64,000 nt of DNA from Lactobacillus sp. Sy-1 (GTDB lineage: Bacteria; Bacillota; Bacilli; Lactobacillales; Lactobacillaceae). Location: positions 1,116,001 to 1,180,000 of the forward strand of contig NZ_JACCIU010000001.1 in NCBI RefSeq assembly GCF_019303535.1. Direction: 5' to 3'. A program made the translations under genes and the position numbers. Under the pieces are notes generated by a model that searched no databases, was not told where the DNA came from, and saw only the letters and a program-made list of their open reading frames with translations. Positions 35,965 through 44,393 of this stretch are shown piece by piece (within the stretch, counting starts at the first letter, position 1; each line of letters begins with the position of its first letter).

Positions 35965-35973
35965 GTCCCCCTT
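35965..35973 (-). promoter_or_regulatory. Ribosome binding site deciding the TTG start
   Basis: On the minus strand AAGGGGGAC lies about 8 bases before the TTG at 35958. No in-frame ATG with a comparable site is near; the first ATG in frame is codon 31, inside the signal-peptide core, so TTG is the credible start. Confidence 0.7.
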
Positions 35974-36034
35974 AATTCAAAAAATCATCTAACATTTTAA
36001 AATTAATCTTAGCTTTTTATCACGACTAATTTAC

Positions 36035-36054
36035 AAATAATCAAACGATTATTT
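36035..36054. promoter_or_regulatory. Perfect 8-bp inverted repeat in the giant-gene leader
   Basis: AAATAATC and GATTATTT flank a 4-base AAAC loop. It sits in the untranslated leader about 75 bp before the TTG start. No T-run follows, so it is not a terminator. It could be an operator or an mRNA hairpin. Confidence 0.4.
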
Positions 36055-36094
36055 AACATTAGTATGTACCGTTTTCCTCGAGTAACTAAATTAC

Positions 36095-36108
36095 TATCTA
36101 ATTAGATA
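36095..36108. promoter_or_regulatory. Perfect 14-bp palindrome, possible operator
   Basis: TATCTAATTAGATA is its own reverse complement. It lies directly after a possible -10 box (36111-36116), where a repressor could overlap the start of transcription. The cognate regulator is unknown. Confidence 0.4.
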
Positions 36109-36110
36109 CA

Positions 36111-36139
36111 TTTATAGACTAAGTATACCACCAATTTAA
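36111..36139 (-). promoter_or_regulatory. Possible promoter of the giant gene
   Basis: On the minus strand TTAAAT, a 17-base spacer and TATAAA can be read. The -35 box is weak. An alternative -10, TATACT, lies at 36122-36127. The 318-bp gap 35959-36276 otherwise holds only AT-rich leader sequence and the upstream gene's terminator. Confidence 0.35.
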
Positions 36140-36219
36140 TTTTCATTGTACAGTAATGGCTGAAAAAACATTAGCATTATTTATATTAAACAATTGTTTT
36201 ATCAAATAAAATAAAATTG

Positions 36220-36264
36220 AAAAATAAAAAGGAGATCCCCATTAATTTAAATTGGTAATCTCCT
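36220..36264 (-). terminator. Terminator after the 593-codon gene
   Basis: Minus-strand GGAGAT...ATCTCC hairpin (arms extended imperfectly through TACC/GGGG) followed by TTTTTATTTTTC. It begins about 12 bp after the stop codon of the upstream gene. Confidence 0.75.
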
Positions 36265-36276
36265 ATATTTAATTAT

Positions 36277-38058
36277 TTAGTAACCAACAGTAAATGAATT
36301 TTTATAAGTAATCTCAGTCCATTTAAAACTATTAAGCGAATTAAAATTTAGTTTTCTTGTATAATAATACAAAACATGATCACGATACAATCCTAGTTTC
36401 TTCAATCGAACGTCAAAAAAAGTAATTCTAGAACGATTACTTTTACGATTCATTTGTCCATATTGATAAATCGTCTTTCGAGAATAAGCATGGTTAGGAT
36501 GCGTAATAATTTTATTGTTAAATACCTTAATGTACCCCTTAATGAACCCGTCTGAGTGGTTTTCAAGATTGCTATCTACGTTTTGATCATCACGCGCCTG
36601 TAACGAGCCTGTCTGATAATCGCTATCATAGTTGTCATTTTCATCATGATAGCGTTGTTCAAACGGAATCTGTCCGCTGGTATGCGGTAACTTCTGATTC
36701 GAACCAGCAACTCTGGCTACTAAATCAGACAATTGCACTAGGTTATCGGCAGCGTTAGCAGATGCTAATTGACTGCCCAGTTCAACCACCGCTGCCTTAA
36801 CAGAACTAATATAGTCACTACCATCACTGATATCTTCATCATTCACGTCAAAATCTGTACTAAGTGACCTAATTCGATCAACGTTACTACCGATTTTACT
36901 AGCTCCACTATCACTAATACTAGCAGCACGAGCAAACCGCTGGGCCATTGAATTAATTCCAGCATAATCAGCACTTGAGAAGGCTACTGTGATTTCAGAA
37001 CCAAATGCATCCGCATTATCAACTGCTAATGAAGTAACTTGACTAACGTTGTAATTATCGCTACTAAGTGAATAAGCAGATTGACCCAGATCATCATTAG
37101 TACTGCTTAACGATACAATATCAGCATATACCGAATGCGCTTGCACTGAATGTGAACGCACTTGTTTTGAAATATCAGCCGACAAGTCATCATTAGAAAT
37201 AAACGCAAACCGATGAATTTGATCATTTATAACTTGAATTTGGTCTAGTGTAGCCTTAATTATCCCCAACTGGGATTTATTTATTCTGATATGATCCCGC
37301 ATTCCACTGATAATTAAACTCGCTGTTTTGGATTCAGAATTAATTTTAGCAGCAGTCTGGTTTATCGAATTAATAAATTCACTAGCATGAGTACTAGTAT
37401 TTATAGCAGCAATTTTAACCTTGCGATCACTGGATAGCTTAGTTGCGAGTGTAGTTACATCTTCATGGATTGAGTTTAGTTCGGCTAGCAGTGAATTCGC
37501 TGAAGCAGATTCACTAACAATTGCTGAATTAAATCCATCCAGGTCACTATTAATTCCCTCGGCAACCGATAATAAATTAGTCAAAGAATCATTATAAGTC
37601 ACTTGCCCGGCATCATTAAAGGCCGAATTAGCCAGACTATCGTATACTCTAGCAACATCCATGTTTAATTCAGCTTCATAGCTACTAGCTAAGGCGCGAT
37701 AGGAATTAGCAGATAGATTGCTCTCATCAGTCTTCGATTGAATAATATTCGCTGCTCTTCCGACCATTTTAGTCTGCAACAGCCCATCAGCAGCAAGCGA
37801 ATTTTTATCAGTAACTTGACTACTAATCAAATTGGTTTCATCATAAATAGAGCTAGCAATCAAATATTTAGATTTTAATTCATTATTTTCTGGAAAATCA
37901 CTCGTAAAACTACTGATTTCGCCAATAATTCGATCGATTTGTTCATTGCTATGGAAGACCATTTGCGCATTAGAACTAATCGAGTTATTGAGTTCACTAG
38001 CTTGACTAGCAGTGCTACTAATTAAACTTGCTAAACTATTCATTTTATCAACTTCCAT
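36277..38058 (-). CDS. Ser/Asn-rich protein, probable reduced paralogue of the giant adhesin
   Basis: 593 aa; function not recognised. Residues 1 to about 450 are Ser/Asn/Ala-rich and probably helical, and recall the neighbouring giant protein: SLANSAFNDAGQVTYNDSL parallels a segment near 29250 containing GNIPQVTSYNSL. There is no signal peptide or membrane segment; the start MEVDKMNSL follows an AAAGGA site. At 457-462 LPHTSG resembles a degenerate LPxTG sorting motif, but no hydrophobic segment follows. Residues about 504-593 form a basic, Tyr-rich C-terminal domain distantly reminiscent of C-terminal modules of lactobacillar surface proteins. It has its own promoter and terminator. It could be a cytoplasmic partner, a non-classically exported protein, or the relic 3' part of an older adhesin gene. 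Confidence 0.75.
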   Translation of the reverse strand: MEVDKMNSLASLISSTASQASELNNSISSNAQMVFHSNEQIDRIIGEISSFTSDFPENNELKSKYLIASSIYDETNLISSQVTDKNSLAADGLLQTKMVGRAANIIQSKTDESNLSANSYRALASSYEAELNMDVARVYDSLANSAFNDAGQVTYNDSLTNLLSVAEGINSDLDGFNSAIVSESASANSLLAELNSIHEDVTTLATKLSSDRKVKIAAINTSTHASEFINSINQTAAKINSESKTASLIISGMRDHIRINKSQLGIIKATLDQIQVINDQIHRFAFISNDDLSADISKQVRSHSVQAHSVYADIVSLSSTNDDLGQSAYSLSSDNYNVSQVTSLAVDNADAFGSEITVAFSSADYAGINSMAQRFARAASISDSGASKIGSNVDRIRSLSTDFDVNDEDISDGSDYISSVKAAVVELGSQLASANAADNLVQLSDLVARVAGSNQKLPHTSGQIPFEQRYHDENDNYDSDYQTGSLQARDDQNVDSNLENHSDGFIKGYIKVFNNKIITHPNHAYSRKTIYQYGQMNRKSNRSRITFFDVRLKKLGLYRDHVLYYYTRKLNFNSLNSFKWTEITYKNSFTVGY

Positions 38059-38093
38059 ATTATCCTTTTTGAATTAAAACAACCGTACATATA

Positions 38094-38122
38094 ATAATAA
38101 CGTATGTTATTAAACATGTAAA
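38094..38122 (-). promoter_or_regulatory. Promoter of the 593-codon gene
   Basis: Minus strand TTTACA, 17 bases, TATTAT. A 6-bp inverted repeat (AATAAC/GTTATT with a 4-base loop, 38096-38111) overlaps the -10 and spacer and could be an operator. Confidence 0.65.
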
Positions 38123-38129
38123 TTATTTT

Positions 38130-38188
38130 GGAAACTCAAAAAGAAACCGTCCCAAAGAATCAGCACGCTAATTCTACCGGGGCGGTTT
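38130..38188 (-). terminator. Terminator after glnA
   Basis: Minus-strand hairpin AAACCG-CCCC...AGAAT / ATTCT...GGG-CGGTTT followed by CTTTTTG, 26 bp after the glnA stop codon. Confidence 0.8.
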
Positions 38189-38213
38189 ACTTATTTATAA
38201 TTGTAATTAAATC

Positions 38214-39557
38214 TTAATAATGTTCCATGTATTGCTTACGTTCCCATTCTGAAACTTGAATCTTGTAAGCATCGTATTCAAGATGCTTAGCAGTTGTGAA
38301 TCCCTTAATTAAACGTTCACCAAGGGCATTTTTAATAACGTCATCCTTAGCTAATTCATTCAAAGCATCCTTTAGCGTTTCTGGAAGACTTTCAATATCA
38401 TTTTCGTTTCGTTCTTCAGAGTCCATCTTGTAGATGTTCCGACTAGTTTCAGCCATTGGCTTGATCTTGTTCTTTAATCCGTCAAGACCAGCTTCAAGTA
38501 AGACTGCGATAAACATGTAAGGGTTAGCAGTAGGATCACCACTCCGAAGTTCCAAACGGGTTGATAAACCACGAGAAGCGGGAATTCGAACTAGTGGTGA
38601 ACGATTTGATGCTGACCATGCAATGTATACCGGAGCTTCGTAACCAGGAACTAGTCGCTTGTATGAGTTAACAGTAGGATCACCAATTGCGGTGATTGCC
38701 TTAGCATGCTTTAACAATCCGCCTAAGAAATGGTAAGCATCTTCTGATAATTCTAACTTATCATCCTTATCGAAGAATGCGTTTCCTTTATCATGGAAAA
38801 GTGACATGTTCATATGCATTCCTGAACCGTTAATTCCACTAAGTGGCTTTGGCATAAAGGTTGCGTATAGACCATGTTTCTTAGCAATCGTCTTAACCAC
38901 AATCTTAAAGTTTTGAATGTTATCAGCAGTTTCTAGCGCATTTGCGTATTTAAAGTCAATTTCGTGTTGACCTGGGGCAACTTCGTGATGGGCAGCTTCT
39001 ACATCAAAGCCCATCTTTTCCAATGTAAGAACAATTTCACGACGGCAATCTTCTCCTTGGTCCATTGGGGCACGGTCAAAGTAACTACCGGAGTCATTAA
39101 GCTTAGTAGTAGGATTGCCATTTTCATCCATCTTGAATAAGAAGAATTCTGGTTCTGGCCCAATGTTGAAGGACGAGAAGCCGGCCTTATTCATGTCTTC
39201 TAAGACCCGAATAAGGTTGTTTCTAGGATCACCTTCAAAGTATTCACCATTAGGCTTTCTAACGGAACAAATCACACCAGCAATCTTACCGTGTTCTTCA
39301 CTCCATGGGAATGTCATCCAAGTGGAAAGATCTGGGAATAGATACATATCACTTTCTTCAATCCGAACAAACCCTTCGATTGAAGAACCATCAAACATAA
39401 TCTTATTATCCAATAGTTCATCTAACTGACTAATTGGTAATTCTACGTTCTTAACAGTTCCAAATAGGTCAGTAAACATTAATCGTAAGAAATTAACATT
39501 ATCTTCCTTAACCATTTGTTTGATGTCGTCTTTTGTGTAATCATGCTTAGTTGCCAT
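38214..39557 (-). CDS. glnA: Glutamine synthetase, type I
   Basis: 447 aa, the usual length for Firmicutes GSI-alpha. The cytoplasmic dodecamer makes glutamine from glutamate, ammonia and ATP. Visible motifs: GPEPEFF (133-139, metal-binding Glu), [11 protein letters not shown] (190-200), NGSGMHMN (243-250) and the NRSPLVRIP substrate region. FVRIEE places Arg65 where Bacillus GS carries Arg62, needed for glutamine feedback inhibition. I start at MATKHDY because GAGGAG precedes it; an upstream in-frame start ten codons earlier lacks a good site. It lies 34 bp after glnR and is probably co-transcribed and repressed by GlnR at the box upstream of glnR. Confidence 0.97.
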   Translation of the reverse strand: MATKHDYTKDDIKQMVKEDNVNFLRLMFTDLFGTVKNVELPISQLDELLDNKIMFDGSSIEGFVRIEESDMYLFPDLSTWMTFPWSEEHGKIAGVICSVRKPNGEYFEGDPRNNLIRVLEDMNKAGFSSFNIGPEPEFFLFKMDENGNPTTKLNDSGSYFDRAPMDQGEDCRREIVLTLEKMGFDVEAAHHEVAPGQHEIDFKYANALETADNIQNFKIVVKTIAKKHGLYATFMPKPLSGINGSGMHMNMSLFHDKGNAFFDKDDKLELSEDAYHFLGGLLKHAKAITAIGDPTVNSYKRLVPGYEAPVYIAWSASNRSPLVRIPASRGLSTRLELRSGDPTANPYMFIAVLLEAGLDGLKNKIKPMAETSRNIYKMDSEERNENDIESLPETLKDALNELAKDDVIKNALGERLIKGFTTAKHLEYDAYKIQVSEWERKQYMEHY

Positions 39558-39591
39558 AAATAAACCGCTCCTCACGTTGGAAATCAAATTT

Positions 39592-39972
39592 TTACATCGG
39601 ATTGTTAAAGGGGTTATTATTATCAGCTAGTCCACCGAGGTTTAGAAATTCCTTATGGAGCAGCTCGCGGGCTTCGTCATCTGAAATCGACTTAGCCAGC
39701 GATTCCTGCTCCTGCTTTCTTTTCGCCTCACGCTTAGCAAATACCGCTTGGATTGCCGCAATGTTTAACCCTTCCCCTAAGAAGTCCTTGATCTCTAAGA
39801 TCCGGTCGATATCATTTAATGAATACATCCGGCGATTGCCCTCATTGCGCTTCGGGAGCACCAACCCTTGTTCTTCATAGTATCGAATTTGTCTAGCAGT
39901 CAAGTCAGTTAATTTCATCACGGTCCCGATTGGTAATACCGATAATGAACGACGTAGTTCTTTTTCACTCAT
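39592..39972 (-). CDS. glnR: MerR-family nitrogen repressor GlnR
   Basis: 126 aa. The N-terminal MerR helix-turn-helix (about 15-55) includes [19 protein letters not shown] and the wing [13 protein letters not shown]. The C-terminal tail is Gln/Glu/Lys-rich; in GlnR this tail senses feedback-inhibited glutamine synthetase. The start MSEKELRR is chosen because GGAGGG sits 7 bases before it; the upstream in-frame start would overlap that site. It is first in the glnRA operon, directly after miaA as in many Firmicutes, with its own promoter and GlnR box. Confidence 0.95.
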   Translation of the reverse strand: MSEKELRRSLSVLPIGTVMKLTDLTARQIRYYEEQGLVLPKRNEGNRRMYSLNDIDRILEIKDFLGEGLNIAAIQAVFAKREAKRKQEQESLAKSISDDEARELLHKEFLNLGGLADNNNPFNNPM

Positions 39973-39995
39973 AATGTAACCCTCCAACATCTAAT

Positions 39996-40023
39996 ATCAT
40001 ATCATGTATTTTAAATTCGTCAA
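39996..40023 (-). promoter_or_regulatory. glnRA promoter
   Basis: Minus strand TTGACG, 16 bases, TATGAT with an extended TGA before the -10. The start of transcription would lie about 20 bp before the glnR start codon. Confidence 0.75.
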
Positions 40024-40030
40024 GCGTTTA

Positions 40031-40047
40031 TGTTACTTTTTATAACA
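40031..40047. promoter_or_regulatory. GlnR operator
   Basis: TGTTA-N7-TAACA is an exact fit to the GlnR/TnrA consensus TGTNA-N7-TNACA. It lies just upstream of the glnRA -35 box, consistent with autorepression under nitrogen excess. Only one box is seen. Confidence 0.85.
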
Positions 40048-40060
40048 TAAGTTTTAAAAT

Positions 40061-40981
40061 TTATTTTGTCAACCAGGCGGAAACGGTTTGTTGAATTTGT
40101 TTTCTAGCTTCTGGATGCTCAATTACGTTAAACCATCTAACATTCATTTTATTGCGAAACCACGTTAACTGGCGTTTAGCATAGTGTCTAGAGTCCTGTT
40201 TGATTTTGGCGGTTGCCGTTGGTAAATCTATTGCCCCTGATAAGTACGGATAGAGTTCCCGATAACCAATTCCCTTTCCGGCTGCTACCGTTGGACCCCC
40301 CTGCTCTAAAAGCCAACGGGCTTCATCCAATAGTCCTGCTTGGAACATTAAATCAACTCGTTGGTTAATGCGGTCATAAACTAACTTCCGATCGGCATTT
40401 AACCCAATTAACAAGGTATCGTACTGCCCAGCCATTAGTTGGGGCTGATCTGAAAAGCGATGGCCCGTCTTCTGGTACACTTCCAAAGCCCGAATTACCC
40501 GGCGAACGTTATTCACCGGAATCTGCGCTGCAGCCTGCGGATCAATTTGCTTTAATTCCGTCCAGATGGCCTCGTTCCCTACATTTTCAGCGTGGGCGTG
40601 CAATTCAGCTCGAATCGACTGATCTGCATCAGAGTCGCCACCTAATACTAAATTATCCAAAAGGGCTTGGAGATAAAAACCAGTTCCACCAGCAATAATG
40701 GGCAGGCGGCCCCGATTGGTAATTTCATTAATCAATTGGCGTGCATCGGCCACAAAATCAGCCGCCGAGTAGCGCTCAGTAACATCTTTGATATTAATCA
40801 GATGGTGGACGATGCCATCCATCTCAGTCGGCGTCACCTTAGCGGTTCCAATGTCTAGGTGGCGATACACCTGCATTGAATCCCCTGAAATAATCTCACC
40901 ATTGAACTGGTGGGCTAATTGAATTGATAATGTCGTCTTTCCAACCGCAGTTGGCCCGACAATTCCTAATACTTTTTGCAA
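40061..40981 (-). CDS. miaA: tRNA dimethylallyltransferase
   Basis: 306 aa. It transfers a dimethylallyl group to the N6 of A37 in tRNAs reading UNN codons. P-loop GPTAVGKT (9-16), the GDSMQVYR substrate motif and GGTGFYLQAL are visible. It starts with TTG immediately after the stop of the upstream phosphodiesterase gene, whose end carries the AAGGAG site, so translation is likely coupled. The order miaA-glnR-glnA is conserved in Firmicutes. Confidence 0.95.
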   Translation of the reverse strand: MQKVLGIVGPTAVGKTTLSIQLAHQFNGEIISGDSMQVYRHLDIGTAKVTPTEMDGIVHHLINIKDVTERYSAADFVADARQLINEITNRGRLPIIAGGTGFYLQALLDNLVLGGDSDADQSIRAELHAHAENVGNEAIWTELKQIDPQAAAQIPVNNVRRVIRALEVYQKTGHRFSDQPQLMAGQYDTLLIGLNADRKLVYDRINQRVDLMFQAGLLDEARWLLEQGGPTVAAGKGIGYRELYPYLSGAIDLPTATAKIKQDSRHYAKRQLTWFRNKMNVRWFNVIEHPEARKQIQQTVSAWLTK

Positions 40982-41719
40982 TTAACTATCTGCTCCTTGG
41001 ATTCTATCGCGCATTTGCAACGCTAGCTGCGGGTGATCGGTAATCAATCCCCGGTAGTGCCGGCGCAGACAAAACGCGATTTCAAATTTTTGATTGACCG
41101 TCCATGGTCTAAAATAACGATGAAAGCTAAACAGCGGGTGCGCCATTAAAATTCGCACTTCGGGATGAAATGTTCTGATTTGACGCTGATTAAACAACCG
41201 GCGCATTGCCCCATAATGATAAATCATTAGCCCAGCCGTTTCAACTTGCGGTGCTAGCTCAATCATTCGCTCAGTAGTGGCTAAATTAAAACTGGAATAA
41301 ATCAAACGAAACCCGTGGGCGTGGCTTTCGAAAAATTTAACCACCATTTCTTCAATTCCCTGGTAGTGAATGTGATCAGTCTTAATTTCTAAGTTTAGGT
41401 CGCCGGTAAACCCACCCTGATTTAAGCACTCCACTAATTCTAAGAGGGTTGGGATTGATTGAATCCCTAATTCTGGATGGGTCAGGTTAGCATTTAATTG
41501 TTTTAACTCCGCTAACGTAAGATCATTAACCAACCCAACATGTCCCGTCGTTCTTTCAACGCTTTCATCATGGATAATGACTAGTTGACGATCCTTAGTT
41601 AAATGGACGTCGGTCTCAATTCCATCCACCCCCAATTCGAGGGCTTTTTGAAACGCAATTAAGGTGTTCTCGGGAGCATCTCGCTTATCTCCACGGTGCG
41701 CAAAAATTTTCGTTTTCAT
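40982..41719 (-). CDS. Glycerophosphodiester phosphodiesterase
   Basis: 245 aa, cytoplasmic, with no signal peptide. GDPD-family enzymes cleave glycerophosphodiesters to glycerol 3-phosphate and an alcohol. The catalytic signature is present: AHRG (7-10), PENT (16-19), GIETDVH (33-39, Glu35 and Asp37 metal ligands) and HDE (50-52). I start at MKTKIFAH; the earlier ATG four codons upstream abuts AAAGG with no spacing. UgpQ-like in length. It abuts miaA, and the two are probably co-transcribed. Confidence 0.9.
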   Translation of the reverse strand: MKTKIFAHRGDKRDAPENTLIAFQKALELGVDGIETDVHLTKDRQLVIIHDESVERTTGHVGLVNDLTLAELKQLNANLTHPELGIQSIPTLLELVECLNQGGFTGDLNLEIKTDHIHYQGIEEMVVKFFESHAHGFRLIYSSFNLATTERMIELAPQVETAGLMIYHYGAMRRLFNQRQIRTFHPEVRILMAHPLFSFHRYFRPWTVNQKFEIAFCLRRHYRGLITDHPQLALQMRDRIQGADS

Positions 41720-41832
41720 ATTTAACAGCATCCTTTAATTGAATTTACAAAAAGATTATCGTTCTTACTGGATAATTTACCATAAATAAAGCATAATAAT
41801 AAGTGAAATCATTATGAAAGGGAGGCACTACT

Positions 41833-42009
41833 ATGCATAATTTCGGTAAAGGATTTTTAGCCGGTGTATTTGCAACTGTTGGTTGCGCTGCAGGCGTACT
41901 CTTTTCATTCAAAAAAGCAGTTGTCGATCCAATCGAGGATCAAGAAGCTAAGTATGAAGAAAACAGAAAGCGTTCATTAAGAAAGAGCCGTTCTGCTCAC
42001 CAAGGCTAA
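41833..42009 (+). CDS. DUF3042 family small membrane protein
   Basis: 58 aa. It begins MHNFGKGFLAGVFATVG, with one hydrophobic segment (about 8-26), then SFKKAVVDPIED and a basic tail ending RKSRSAHQG. This is the pattern of DUF3042, a small conserved protein of lactic acid bacteria with no known function. AGGGAGG lies 7 bases before the ATG. It is the only plus-strand gene among its neighbours and ends at a shared bidirectional terminator. Probably anchored in the cytoplasmic membrane by its N-terminus. Confidence 0.85.
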   Translation: MHNFGKGFLAGVFATVGCAAGVLFSFKKAVVDPIEDQEAKYEENRKRSLRKSRSAHQG

Positions 42010-42022
42010 TTTAAAACCCACT

Positions 42023-42062
42023 AAAAAAGAGATGCTTAACTAAAATTAAGCATCTCTTTTTT
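42023..42062. terminator. Bidirectional terminator (DUF3042 / rhodanese gene)
   Basis: Perfect 17-bp stem with a 6-base loop and A/T tracts on both sides. The right arm overlaps the last codons and the stop of the convergent rhodanese-like gene. Confidence 0.9.
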
Positions 42063-42432
42063 TAGTTTTCCCATTCCAATTTCGATAACCGTTCTTCAAT
42101 ACATAGAGTTTCCGGTATCCCTTCTTATGCAAAAAGAGCGCGGCTCTGGTACTGATCGATTGGCCCTGATCATATAAAATCACTGGTAAATCAGCTCTAA
42201 TATCGCCGTATAACTGGCGAATGGTCGAGTATGGAACGTTACGGGCCCCTAAAATATGCCCCGCGTCAAAATCACGTTTTTCACGCAGGTCAATAATCTG
42301 CGCCCGCCGTTTTAACTGGGTAAATTGGCTTTCATCAATTACATTTGCAACCTGCTTGAGCCGGTAGCGGTTGATAAGAAACCATGCTCCCCAAACGATT
42401 AAAATAACAACAACTGTAATTAAAAACGACAA
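42046..42432 (-). CDS. Membrane-anchored rhodanese-like protein, probably inactive
   Basis: 128 aa, starting at TTG. An N-terminal membrane segment (about 3-20) is followed by a rhodanese fold: IIDLREKRDFDAGHILGARNVPY and a C-terminal YVLKNGYRNW. Rhodaneses carry a catalytic Cys at the start of the loop after the LILYD-like strand; here the loop reads YDQGQSIS with no Cys, so sulfur transfer is unlikely. A binding role is inferred. It lies 28 bp after glcK; YqhL-like proteins sit beside glucokinase in related genomes. Confidence 0.85.
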   Translation of the reverse strand: MSFLITVVVILIVWGAWFLINRYRLKQVANVIDESQFTQLKRRAQIIDLREKRDFDAGHILGARNVPYSTIRQLYGDIRADLPVILYDQGQSISTRAALFLHKKGYRKLYVLKNGYRNWNGKTKKRDA

Positions 42433-42460
42433 GGTTTAACAAGTCCCCTCATGATAGAAA

Positions 42461-43438
42461 TTATTTATTGCTTCCAAACGCCTTTTCAGCTAATTCAGCA
42501 GCCCCCATTACCCCAGCATCGTTTCCTAATTGGGCCAACCGGATCCGAGTGGAGTCACGAACAGGCTTAAATGCGTTTTCTTGGAAGTATCTAGTGGTAG
42601 GTTGTAACAATGTGTTTCCGGCATTAGAAACTCCCCCACCAATTACGATGCTACCAGGGTTAAAGATGTTTCCAATGTTTCCGAGTGCTAATCCTAAGTA
42701 TGAACATACCCGATCAACCACTTGATTAGCTAAAATGTCACCATTATCAGCTAGGTAGAAAATAATCTTAGAAGTAATTTCTTCACGAGCATCTTCTAGT
42801 TCCTTTAGACGGGAAGTCCCAGTAAAGGTCGCTGCTAAGTCCTTAGCAACGTGAACGATTCCAGTAGCGGATGCGTATTGTTCTAGACACCCCCGCTTTC
42901 CACAAGTACATAGGTATCCGTTTTGAACAACGGTAATGTGACCAATTTCACCAGCGGCTCCGTTAATTCCGTGAACTAATTCACCATCAACGATTACTCC
43001 ACCACCGACACCGGTTCCAAGGGTAACGAACACAACATCGCTTTCCTTACTCCCGGCACCACGCCATGATTCACCTAGTGAAGCGGCATTGGCATCGTTA
43101 TCAGCAACGAATGGTAGTCCAATACCTTTTTCAATTTGTTCTTTAATTGGTTGAGGAGTGGTCCAATTAAGATTGTATGCACCAGTAACAGTTCCCTTTT
43201 CACGGTTAACAGTTCCTGGTGTACCCATCCCAATTCCAATGAAATCACTTTTAACGTGGTTAGCGTTATCCATGGTTTCATTGATTGATTTGATGATATT
43301 AGGAACGATATGACTACCGTTTTCGCTAATATCAGTATCAATCTGCCATTTGTCTAAAATTTGACCATCAGTGGTCAAAAAAGCCATCTTGGTAGTCGTC
43401 CCACCTAAATCAATTCCAATTAATTTATTTGCTGCCAT
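42461..43438 (-). CDS. glcK: ROK-family glucokinase
   Basis: 325 aa. It phosphorylates glucose with ATP in the cytosol. Nucleotide motif GIDLGGTTTK (8-17), sugar-site residues ND (113-114) and GEIGH (163-167), and the ROK zinc motif CTCGKRGC (177-184) followed by LEQYAS. AGGAGG precedes the ATG. It follows yqgQ by 2 bp; the order 5-FCL, rhomboid, yqgQ, glcK is the same as yqgN-yqgP-yqgQ-glcK in Bacillus, which supports the assignment. Confidence 0.96.
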   Translation of the reverse strand: MAANKLIGIDLGGTTTKMAFLTTDGQILDKWQIDTDISENGSHIVPNIIKSINETMDNANHVKSDFIGIGMGTPGTVNREKGTVTGAYNLNWTTPQPIKEQIEKGIGLPFVADNDANAASLGESWRGAGSKESDVVFVTLGTGVGGGVIVDGELVHGINGAAGEIGHITVVQNGYLCTCGKRGCLEQYASATGIVHVAKDLAATFTGTSRLKELEDAREEITSKIIFYLADNGDILANQVVDRVCSYLGLALGNIGNIFNPGSIVIGGGVSNAGNTLLQPTTRYFQENAFKPVRDSTRIRLAQLGNDAGVMGAAELAEKAFGSNK

Positions 43439-43440
43439 TA

Positions 43441-43668
43441 CTAAATTCCTCCTAAATCGTGTTTCTTTGCTTCTTTTCGTTCTTCAATCTTATGCTCATG
43501 ATTAAGAACTAACTTTGCACTTATAAAAGCTTTGTCAGAAACAACGTGAGCGTCATGGAGATGGTCGAGTTCTAAGGCCATTACTTCAATGTCCCACAGT
43601 CGTTTCCCAACATAAACGTAAATTCCAAATTTTTTTAGTAATTGTTGAACATCATACAACGTTTTCAT
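43441..43668 (-). CDS. yqgQ: YqgQ family (DUF910) protein
   Basis: 75 aa, cytoplasmic. It begins MKTLYDVQQLLKKFGIYVYV and contains RLWDIEVMALELDHLHDAH, the conserved core of the YqgQ family. No biochemical function is established. I start at MKTLYD, as in homologues, rather than nine codons upstream. It sits between the rhomboid protease and glcK as in Bacillus. Confidence 0.9.
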   Translation of the reverse strand: MKTLYDVQQLLKKFGIYVYVGKRLWDIEVMALELDHLHDAHVVSDKAFISAKLVLNHEHKIEERKEAKKHDLGGI

Positions 43669-43703
43669 TGTCCCACATCCTAAAGTAAAATGCACTAAAT
43701 AAT

Positions 43704-44381
43704 TTAGTACTTTCCAACATGTCCGATATAGAATAAGGCCAGTGCGATGATCACTAGTGTAATTGTAGCCAAGATCTGCTTAGGTAATGAAATAAAGCGC
43801 TTTCTTGGTAACCCAACAAAATAGGCGGATAGGAACCCACCTACTAAGCCACCGATGTGCCCTGCAATGTCGATATTGGTTGAGAAGAGGTCAAACCCTA
43901 AGTTCAAGAGGATGAAGAACACAAATGTCTTCGTCATCTGCTTTACGTAGGGATTTTCCCAAAAGACCTCACCAATCATCAAAAATGCGCCGAATAATCC
44001 GAAGATTGCGGTACTGGCACCGGCTGAAAGCCCATCATTAAACGCAAAACTAGCTAAATTGCCAACAATTCCTGAGATAAAGAAAATTAATCCAAACCGG
44101 AGATGTCCGAACAGGGCTTCTAATTGAGTCCCCATATAGTATAACGTAATTCCGTTAAATAGAATATGGGTAATACTCAAGTGGATGAATAACGGTGTCA
44201 CTAGCCGCCAAATTTGGCCGTCAACAATCAATGGATTGTATTTGGCACCAAAGCGAACCAGATTAGCAACGTCAGACGTCCCGCCGAATAAACTCATGAT
44301 GACAAACACCACGACCATGATGGTCAATAAGGTATAGGTCACGAAAGGCTTCGAATCAATCTGAACCACTTTATTTTTCAA
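43704..44381 (-). CDS. Rhomboid family intramembrane serine protease
   Basis: 225 aa, polytopic with about six membrane segments. The catalytic Ser lies in GASTAIFG (121-128, Ser123) and the catalytic His in AGHIGG (173-178, His175). The HILFN motif (72-76) and the Trp-Arg pair in the first loop (58-59) are conserved. The N-terminal cytosolic extension of Bacillus GluP/YqgP is absent, so this is the short form. It starts with TTG. Upstream is 5-formyl-THF cyclo-ligase, downstream yqgQ. Substrates are unknown. Confidence 0.93.
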   Translation of the reverse strand: MKNKVVQIDSKPFVTYTLLTIMVVVFVIMSLFGGTSDVANLVRFGAKYNPLIVDGQIWRLVTPLFIHLSITHILFNGITLYYMGTQLEALFGHLRFGLIFFISGIVGNLASFAFNDGLSAGASTAIFGLFGAFLMIGEVFWENPYVKQMTKTFVFFILLNLGFDLFSTNIDIAGHIGGLVGGFLSAYFVGLPRKRFISLPKQILATITLVIIALALFYIGHVGKY

Positions 44382-44393
44382 AAATGCACCCCA

